Shown: positions 7,353 to 11,860 of the stretch, one piece after another
How the letters are laid out: each line of letters opens with the position of its first letter
How positions within the stretch are numbered: position 1 is the stretch's first letter
DNA from: Alphaproteobacteria bacterium
GTDB taxonomy: Bacteria > Pseudomonadota > Alphaproteobacteria > Puniceispirillales > UBA1172
Direction: 5' to 3'
Length of the DNA: 11,860 nucleotides
NCBI GenBank assembly: GCA_021296375.1
Contig: JAGWAQ010000011.1
Location: 1,034-12,893 of the forward strand
Position numbers and translations under genes: made by a program
Notes under the pieces: model-generated
What the model saw: only the letters and a program-made list of their open reading frames with translations
The model's database searches: none
What the model was told of the DNA's origin: nothing

Positions 7353-7366
7353 GATATGGCCATATC
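7353..7366. repeat. Perfect 14-bp palindrome GATATGGCCATATC
   Basis: The sequence is identical to its own reverse complement over 14 bases with no spacer. It lies in the middle of the divergent intergenic region, where a dimeric regulator could act on both gene blocks. A spacer-free palindrome cannot form a useful RNA hairpin, so a DNA operator is the more natural reading. I do not recognise it as the site of a particular regulator. Confidence 0.4.
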
Positions 7367-7430
7367 ATGGCCGAAGGGTGCCTGTAATGCCCCCCCATAT
7401 TGGCAGAAGTGTTTTTATTTCGGTCACGGC

Positions 7431-7448
7431 AATCACGGGGTTGTGATT
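7431..7448. repeat. Inverted repeat AATCAC-N6-GTGATT before the VTT gene
   Basis: Six-base arms AATCAC and GTGATT flank six bases, ending 26 bases before the start codon of the VTT-domain gene. The two-half-site geometry with a six-base spacer looks like that of CRP/FNR-type and some GntR-type operators, but the half-sites (AATCAC/GTGATT) do not match the standard FNR (TTGAT/ATCAA) consensus. It could also fold as a short hairpin in the leader. Regulation is inferred only from symmetry and position. Confidence 0.35.
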
Positions 7449-7474
7449 TTGTTTTTCAGGTGGAAAACATTACC

Positions 7475-8212
7475 ATGACGTTTCTCTTATCAATGGTTGT
7501 GGCTATGTCGTCTTCCCCTTCTTCTTTCAAACGTATGCTGCCGCTGGCTGTTCTGGTGTTTGGCCTTGTGCTGTTCTTTGCTTTCGATCTTGGGCGATTT
7601 GTCAGCTTCGCCGCCTTGGCGGAAAATTACAATGGCATCACCGCCTGGGTTGCGGCCAATCTGCTCGGCGCGGTGGCGGCGTTTTTCCTGCTTTATGTTG
7701 TGGCGGTGGCGTTTTCCCTGCCCATCGCCTCACCCCTGACGCTGATCGGCGGGGCGGTGCTGGGTTACCTGGCGGCGCCGGTGATTATCCTTGCCGCGAC
7801 CTTGGGGGCGGTGATCCTTTTCCTGGCGGCACGGGGCGCGTTTGCTGATGTGTTGACGCGCAAGGCCGGGCCGTTCATGGCGAAAGTGTCGGACGGGTTC
7901 AATGAAGACCCGTTTTTGTGGCTTCTGGCCCTGCGGCTGATCCCTATCGCGCCGTTTTGGGTGGTTAATATTGTGCCGGCCTTGCTGGGGATGAACAGCC
8001 GTCAATACACCATCGCCACCCTTGTTGGCATCGCCCCGGGGACGACGGTTTATGTTGCGGTCGGCAGTGGTTTTGATGCCATTCTGTCATCGGGCAAAGT
8101 GCCTGATCTGGCTGACCTTGGCGATATTCGCATCATCGCGCCGTTGATCGGGCTGGGGCTGTTGGCACTGGTCCCGATCGTCGCGAAAAAATTTCTCAGG
8201 AAAGGTCAATAG
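7475..8212 (+). CDS. TVP38/TMEM64-type (VTT domain) membrane protein
   Basis: This 245-residue inner-membrane protein belongs to the VTT/DedA superfamily, TVP38/TMEM64 branch. Hydrophobic segments lie at about 20-38, 59-81, 88-120 (a re-entrant or paired segment), 146-170, 179-199 and 219-238. Family motifs are GGAVLG (92-97), RLIPIAPFWVVN (154-165) and GIAPGTTVYV (185-194). Eukaryotic relatives act as lipid scramblases and bacterial DedA relatives in lipid carrier recycling; the role of the TVP38 branch in bacteria is not settled. ATG 7475 has AGGTGG upstream; the frame is open from TTG 7400, but that stretch lacks support. The stop is one base before the flavoenzyme start, so the pair is co-translated. 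Fused versions of these two families exist in other bacteria, which supports a joint function. Confidence 0.9.
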   Translation: MTFLLSMVVAMSSSPSSFKRMLPLAVLVFGLVLFFAFDLGRFVSFAALAENYNGITAWVAANLLGAVAAFFLLYVVAVAFSLPIASPLTLIGGAVLGYLAAPVIILAATLGAVILFLAARGAFADVLTRKAGPFMAKVSDGFNEDPFLWLLALRLIPIAPFWVVNIVPALLGMNSRQYTIATLVGIAPGTTVYVAVGSGFDAILSSGKVPDLADLGDIRIIAPLIGLGLLALVPIVAKKFLRKGQ

Positions 8213-8213
8213 C

Positions 8214-9632
8214 ATGACGGTACTTACCCCACATCTTTGCATTATCGGCGGCGGTTCAGGGGGGCTGAGCGTTGCGGCAGGCGCCGCGCAAATGGGCGCT
8301 GACGTGGTTCTGTTTGAAGGCGCGCATATGGGGGGCGATTGCCTCAACTATGGCTGTGTGCCGTCAAAAGCCCTGCTGGCGGCGGCCAAAGCCGCCCATT
8401 ACGCCCATGGCCACCCGGAAATGGGCATCAAGGGCCAGGCTCCTGACGTTGATTTTGCCGCCGTCAAGGACCATGTCGAAGCCGTCATTAAAGGCATCGC
8501 CCCCCATGATTCTCCGGACAGGTTCCGCGGCCTCGGGGTCAATGTTATCGAAGATTACGCCCGTTTCACCGCCCCTGATGAAGTGTCAGGGGGCGGCGTC
8601 ACGGTGCGGGCTAAATATTTTATTGTGGCGACCGGCTCATCAGCCTTTGTGCCGCCAATTCCCGGGATTGACCAAACCCCCTATTACACCAACGAAACAA
8701 TTTTCAGTGACCGCACCCGTCCTGACCATCTGGTTATTATCGGCGGCGGCCCGATCGGGGTTGAAATGGCGCAGGCCCACGCCAGACTCGGGGTTAAAGT
8801 CACCTTGATCGAAGCCGCCCCCAGCATCATGGTGCGGGACCATCCGGAACTGGTGGAACAGCTCAAGACCCGCCTGCGCGCGGATGGCGTTCACCTGATT
8901 GAAGGCCATGGCGTGACGGAAGTGTCGGGAACGACGGGGCAGATCAGCGTCACCGTTGACGGGCTTGGGGAAATCGCCGGCAGTCACCTCCTGATGGCGG
9001 TGGGGCGTGTGCCGAACCTCGAGCGGCTTGACCTTGATCAAGCAGGGATCCGCTATCAGCGCAACGGCATCATCACCGACGCGCGATTGCGGACATCCAA
9101 CAAGCGTGTTTTCGCCATCGGGGATGCCGCCGGACGTCAGCAATTCACCCATATCGCGGGCTATCATGCCGGGATTGTCGTGCGCAACACGCTGTTCCGC
9201 CTGCCCGCCAAGGTTGATGACGCCGGGGTGCCATGGGTCACTTACACTGACCCTGAGCTGGCCCATGTCGGGCTCTCCCGGAAGGCGGCGGAAGACAAGG
9301 GAATTGCCGCCAAAGAGGTTGAATTCAGTCTTGCGGGCAATGATCGGGCGCGGGCAGAACTGCGCACCGAAGGCAAAGTGATCGGGGTTGTGGACGCGAA
9401 AGGCCGGATTCTCGGGGCGACCATTCTGGCGCCGCAAGCCGGGGAAATGATCCAGCCGTGGATTCTGGCGATTTCGAAAAAAATGAAGATTGCCGCCATG
9501 GCCTCCTACATCGCCCCCTATCCGACCTATGGGGAGGCGTCAAAACGCGCCGCCGGGGCGTATTTCACGCCGTCGTTATTCTCCCCCCGCACCCGCAAGA
9601 TCGTGCGTTTTCTGTTATCCCTGCCGTTCTGA
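8214..9632 (+). CDS. FAD-dependent pyridine nucleotide-disulfide oxidoreductase
   Basis: This 472-residue flavoprotein has the fold of dihydrolipoamide dehydrogenase and mercuric reductase. The FAD-binding motif is IIGGGSGG (10-17), the redox-active disulfide is Cys43/Cys48 in GGDCLNYGCVPSK, the NAD(P)H-binding motif is IIGGGPIGVEMA, and AIGDAA is the second FAD contact. In the C-terminal dimerisation domain, where relatives have His-Pro-Thr-x-x-Glu, this protein has Tyr436-Pro-Thr-x-x-Glu441, so the catalytic His is replaced while Glu remains. It lacks the C-terminal vicinal cysteines and N-terminal metal-binding domain of MerA, so a mercuric reductase label would be wrong. The last 20 residues are basic and hydrophobic. 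ATG 8214 lies one base after the VTT stop, with AGGAAAGG upstream. Its electron acceptor is unknown; a partner in the membrane is suggested by the neighbour. Confidence 0.92.
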   Translation: MTVLTPHLCIIGGGSGGLSVAAGAAQMGADVVLFEGAHMGGDCLNYGCVPSKALLAAAKAAHYAHGHPEMGIKGQAPDVDFAAVKDHVEAVIKGIAPHDSPDRFRGLGVNVIEDYARFTAPDEVSGGGVTVRAKYFIVATGSSAFVPPIPGIDQTPYYTNETIFSDRTRPDHLVIIGGGPIGVEMAQAHARLGVKVTLIEAAPSIMVRDHPELVEQLKTRLRADGVHLIEGHGVTEVSGTTGQISVTVDGLGEIAGSHLLMAVGRVPNLERLDLDQAGIRYQRNGIITDARLRTSNKRVFAIGDAAGRQQFTHIAGYHAGIVVRNTLFRLPAKVDDAGVPWVTYTDPELAHVGLSRKAAEDKGIAAKEVEFSLAGNDRARAELRTEGKVIGVVDAKGRILGATILAPQAGEMIQPWILAISKKMKIAAMASYIAPYPTYGEASKRAAGAYFTPSLFSPRTRKIVRFLLSLPF

Positions 9633-9662
9633 GGATTTTTAACAGTTCTGGCGCCTGAGGGC

Positions 9663-9690
9663 TTGCATATCGTCGGTGAGACTGATAAAT
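9663..9690 (+). promoter_or_regulatory. Possible promoter of the tRNA-Thr gene
   Basis: TTGCAT (9663-9668) and ATAAAT (9685-9690) are 16 bases apart and the -10-like element ends 11 bases before the mature tRNA 5' end. Both are reasonable matches to the housekeeping consensus, and the 69-bp gap after the flavoenzyme gene has no other obvious content. If correct, this promoter would also serve the MFS gene downstream. It is a reading by eye, and no terminator separates the flavoenzyme gene from it. Confidence 0.45.
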
Positions 9691-9701
9691 AACCCCTCAA
9701 T

Positions 9702-9777
<76 letters not shown>

Positions 9778-9793
9778 TTCCTTTCAGGTTCAC

Positions 9794-11020
9794 ATGACAC
9801 GTCACCTTTCCACCGGCTCGACATTGGAATTTTACAAATCCCAGTGGCGGTTTCTGCTGTTCGGGTTTTTGCTGGCGTTTTTCTCCTCCCCGGGGCAAAC
9901 CTTTTTCATCTCTCTTTTTTCTGGCCAGATCAGGGATGCCCTTGACCTGAGCCATGGGGATTTCGGCACGATCTATGCCATTGGCACCCTTGCCAGCGCC
10001 GCCACCCTGATCCCCCTTGGGCGGCTGGTCGATACCATCAAGCTGCGGGTGATCGCGCTCGCTATTGTCCTGGGCCTGGCCTTGGCGGCGGTGCATTTTT
10101 CGTTCATTTCATCGGTGCTGACCCTGACCCTGGGGATTTACCTGCTGCGGCTTTCAGGCCAGGGGATGATGTCCCATCTTTACGCCACCGCCATGACCCG
10201 CCGTTATGTCGCCGAACGCGGGCGGGCGTTGTCGATAGCAGTGTTTGGGCATCCCGTGTCGGAATTTCTGATGCCGCTTTTTGCCATCGGGCTGATGATG
10301 CTGCTGGACTGGCGGCAGGTCTGGCAAGCCACGGCCCTGCTCGTGCTGGTGGTGATGATCCCCGCCACGCTGATCCTGACCCGTCGCCGCGAAGGCCAGG
10401 ATGGCGGCGGTGTTGACGCCATTCATTCCGGCCGTGACGGCAAGCAATGGACGCGGCGCGACATGCTGCTGCATTGGCGGTTCTGGATGCTGTCCGGGCT
10501 GGTGCTGTCGCCGAGCTTTACCTCAACAGGGTTGTTCTTCCACCAGATTTATTTTGTCGAGATAAAGAGCATCGCCCTGAGCCAATGGGTCAGCGGCTAC
10601 GGGTTTTTCGCCGTCCTGTCGATCATCTCGTCTTTTGTCGGGGGGTTTCTTGTGGACCGGTTCACGGCATCGCGCATCGCCCCCCTTGCGGTTTCGATGC
10701 TGAGCCTTGCGGTGCTGATGCTGTATTTCACCACCCCCGGGGTGATGGTTTATCTGTATTTCACCGTTTATGGCATTGCCCAAGGCATTGCCTATACCGC
10801 CGTCACCCCCATCTGGGCTGAAATTTACGGCACCAAACATCTCGGCGGCATCAAGGCCATCGCGCAATCGATGATGGTCTTTGCTTCGGCCCTGTCGCCT
10901 GTTACGCTGGGGCTGATGATTGACGCCGGGTTCAGCTTTGGCGCGCTGATGCTGGTGCTGGGGATCATCCCGTTAATCGCCGGCGCTATGGCGGTTGTTG
11001 CCACGCGAGCGCCGAAGTAA
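9794..11020 (+). CDS. MFS transporter
   Basis: This 408-residue protein is a major facilitator superfamily carrier with two sets of six membrane segments, at about 18-38, 56-76, 86-103, 108-128, 147-170, 176-195, then 229-248, 265-285, 297-312, 317-340, 355-377 and 382-402. The loop after segment 2 has the family's motif A form (PLGRLVDTIKLR, 74-85), repeated in the second half as GGFLVDRFTASR (283-294). A hydrophilic central loop (196-225) joins the halves. RRYVAERGRALSIAVFG after segment 4 is a common MFS pattern. The substrate cannot be read from the sequence, and no enzyme or regulator beside it gives a hint. The start lies 16 bases after the tRNA-Thr CCA end with only a modest CAGG site, so expression probably depends on the tRNA transcript. 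A 34-bp gap separates it from the secreted protein gene. Confidence 0.9.
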   Translation: MTRHLSTGSTLEFYKSQWRFLLFGFLLAFFSSPGQTFFISLFSGQIRDALDLSHGDFGTIYAIGTLASAATLIPLGRLVDTIKLRVIALAIVLGLALAAVHFSFISSVLTLTLGIYLLRLSGQGMMSHLYATAMTRRYVAERGRALSIAVFGHPVSEFLMPLFAIGLMMLLDWRQVWQATALLVLVVMIPATLILTRRREGQDGGGVDAIHSGRDGKQWTRRDMLLHWRFWMLSGLVLSPSFTSTGLFFHQIYFVEIKSIALSQWVSGYGFFAVLSIISSFVGGFLVDRFTASRIAPLAVSMLSLAVLMLYFTTPGVMVYLYFTVYGIAQGIAYTAVTPIWAEIYGTKHLGGIKAIAQSMMVFASALSPVTLGLMIDAGFSFGALMLVLGIIPLIAGAMAVVATRAPK

Positions 11021-11054
11021 CCTTGCCCTTAATCCTGTCAAGAGGTGTTCATCC

Positions 11055-11546
11055 ATGACGATCCGAGTTTTTGCCGCCGCCGCCACCGTGATGATGCTGA
11101 CGATGCCCCCTGCCCTTGCCGCTGATGATACCGGCAACTCCAGCTGGGACGGGCTGTGGTTTGAATGCGAATATTCCGGCAAAAACGCCCCGCCGCGCGA
11201 TGATTGCGCGATGCTGGATGATGACGGCTTTATGTTCGACGGCAATAACGTCACCTACATGAAGGTCATCAACAGCCCCGAAGCCGACGACTGCAAGAAA
11301 AAACGCAAGGGCCAGTGTTTCAAGGCCACGCAACCTGCCATTACCGTTATCCCCGGCCGCAACGGCAGTGCCGAGTTTACCCCCAACAGCATCGGGCTGA
11401 CCTATCTGCTCTGCACCCAGATTTTTCATACATCAGCGCTCAACGGTTACATCGAGGCGCGGCCTGATGACGACCGCTGTTTTTGGGCGGGCGAGAAATA
11501 TTTCTACCTGCGGCGCTATGAGGGCGCCATCACGATTGAGGACTAA
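11055..11546 (+). CDS. Secreted six-cysteine protein of unknown function
   Basis: I do not recognise this 163-residue protein. It begins with a clear signal peptide: a short basic start (MTIR), a hydrophobic core and PPALA before ADDTG, so cleavage near residues 22-23 and export to the periplasm are likely. The mature part has six cysteines at 38, 51, 80, 88, 120 and 142, enough for three disulfide bonds, in an acidic domain with WDGLWFECEYSG near its start. KKKRKGQCFK is a local basic patch. There is no lipobox and no second membrane segment. ATG 11055 has GAGGTG about eight bases upstream; the frame open from 10995 lies inside the MFS gene. The stop is three bases before the YgfZ-like start, so these two are co-transcribed, but nothing ties their functions together. 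Confidence 0.85.
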   Translation: MTIRVFAAAATVMMLTMPPALAADDTGNSSWDGLWFECEYSGKNAPPRDDCAMLDDDGFMFDGNNVTYMKVINSPEADDCKKKRKGQCFKATQPAITVIPGRNGSAEFTPNSIGLTYLLCTQIFHTSALNGYIEARPDDDRCFWAGEKYFYLRRYEGAITIED

Positions 11547-11549
11547 CCG

Positions 11550-11860
11550 ATGATCGCGCAACTCCACCGCCGTGCCCTTGTTCGTTTTGACGGTGACGAC
11601 GCGGCGGCTTTTCTGAATGATCTCATCACCGCCAGCACCGTTGATATGACGGAAGGCGAGCTCCGCCCCGCCGCTTTATTAACCCCCCAGGGGCGGGTGT
11701 TGTTTGACCTTTTGATCAGCCGTGATGGTGACGCCATTGTGCTGGAGCTGGACGCGGAACGGCGTCAGGCGTTGATCAAGAAAATGACCATGTACCGCAT
11801 GCGGCGCGCCGTTGAGATCACCGCTGATGACCGCCCTGTTCATGCCCTCACCACTCCCCA
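11550..11860 (+). CDS. ygfZ: YgfZ/IBA57-like folate-binding protein (3' end cut by window edge)
   Basis: The first 103 residues of a YgfZ-type protein are present; the frame is open to the window edge. The family, related to the GcvT aminomethyltransferase, binds tetrahydrofolate and helps build or repair iron-sulfur clusters in certain enzymes. The N-terminal pattern is typical: HRRALVRFDGDDAAAFLNDL, then LLTPQGRVLFDLLI, and a YRMRRAVEI stretch. The hallmark KGCYxGQ motif would lie near residue 200, outside the window, so the assignment rests on the N-terminal domain. The start ATG 11550 lies three bases after the stop of the secreted protein gene. No strong ribosome binding site is seen, so coupling to the upstream gene is likely. 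Confidence 0.87.
   Translation, partial: MIAQLHRRALVRFDGDDAAAFLNDLITASTVDMTEGELRPAALLTPQGRVLFDLLISRDGDAIVLELDAERRQALIKKMTMYRMRRAVEITADDRPVHALTTP

Larger units (their letters stand above)
7243..7474. promoter_or_regulatory. Divergent intergenic region between the two gene blocks
   Basis: This 232-bp region separates the leftward murA block from the rightward VTT/flavoenzyme pair, so both promoters should lie here. It is more AT-rich than the genes. A possible -35-like TTGGCA (7400-7405, plus strand) has no good -10 partner at normal spacing. The leftward strand has TTAAGT and TAAGAT elements about 16 bases apart, which are weak matches. Symmetrical elements include the hairpin CCGCT-ttc-AGCGG near 7301-7313, an 8-bp palindrome CGTTAACG near 7317-7324, and the two repeats listed separately. 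AGGTGG at about 7459-7464 is the likely ribosome binding site of the VTT gene. I cannot point to a specific promoter with confidence. Confidence 0.5.

Noticed and set aside
8640..9437. 265-residue frame on the minus strand opposite the flavoenzyme
   Set aside because: It is fully inside the flavoenzyme gene and its product shows no motif. Long antisense frames are common in coding DNA of this composition.
8214..9632. Mercuric reductase assignment for the flavoenzyme
   Set aside because: There is no C-terminal cysteine pair, no metal-binding N-terminal domain and no mer genes around it; only the shared fold and disulfide motif match.
9633..9701. Possible terminator after the flavoenzyme gene
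   Set aside because: A T-rich run (ATTTTT) follows the stop at once, but there is no stem in front of it, so it does not qualify as an intrinsic terminator.

Overview
The window looks like an ordinary, gene-dense stretch of an alphaproteobacterial chromosome. The order murA, DUF2948, hisG, hisD, UPF0262, small phosphatase, infA, maf, RNase E/G-like, yacG is a well-known alphaproteobacterial neighbourhood. DUF2948, UPF0262 and the short RNase E/G paralogue are largely alphaproteobacterial families. I cannot name the order or genus. Composition is moderately GC-rich and looks even throughout. I see no insertion sequence, prophage, CRISPR array or foreign-looking island.

Left block (1-7242, minus strand). 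Reading in the direction of transcription it contains: a small basic protein with a pentapeptide repeat; murA (peptidoglycan precursor synthesis); DUF2948; hisG and hisD (first and last steps of histidine synthesis); UPF0262; a low-molecular-weight-phosphatase-like protein; infA (translation initiation factor IF-1); maf (nucleotide pyrophosphatase); a shortened RNase E/G-family protein; and yacG (zinc-binding gyrase inhibitor, cut by the window edge). Stop and start codons overlap or lie within about 12 bases at most junctions, so much of this is probably co-transcribed and translationally coupled. The larger gaps are 47 bp before hisG, 68 bp before infA and 115 bp before maf.

Centre (7243-7474). 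This is a 232-bp divergent intergenic region that must hold the outward promoters of both blocks. It carries a perfect 14-bp palindrome, a small hairpin and a second inverted repeat just upstream of the rightward gene, but no promoter I can call with confidence.

Right block (7475-11860, plus strand). A VTT/TVP38-type membrane protein lies one base from a flavin disulfide-reductase-like enzyme; the two families are also known as a single fused protein. Next come a tRNA-Thr(GGT) gene, an MFS transporter starting only 16 bp after the tRNA CCA end, a secreted six-cysteine protein of unknown function, and the start of a YgfZ/IBA57-like folate-binding protein that runs off the window.

I found no clear new system. 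The points most worth a second look are: the RNase E/G paralogue that seems to have lost its zinc-link cysteines; the membrane protein/flavoenzyme pair, whose enzyme has Tyr where the family's catalytic His normally sits; the very close tRNA-Thr/MFS arrangement; and the repeat-bearing small protein whose gene overlaps the murA start.
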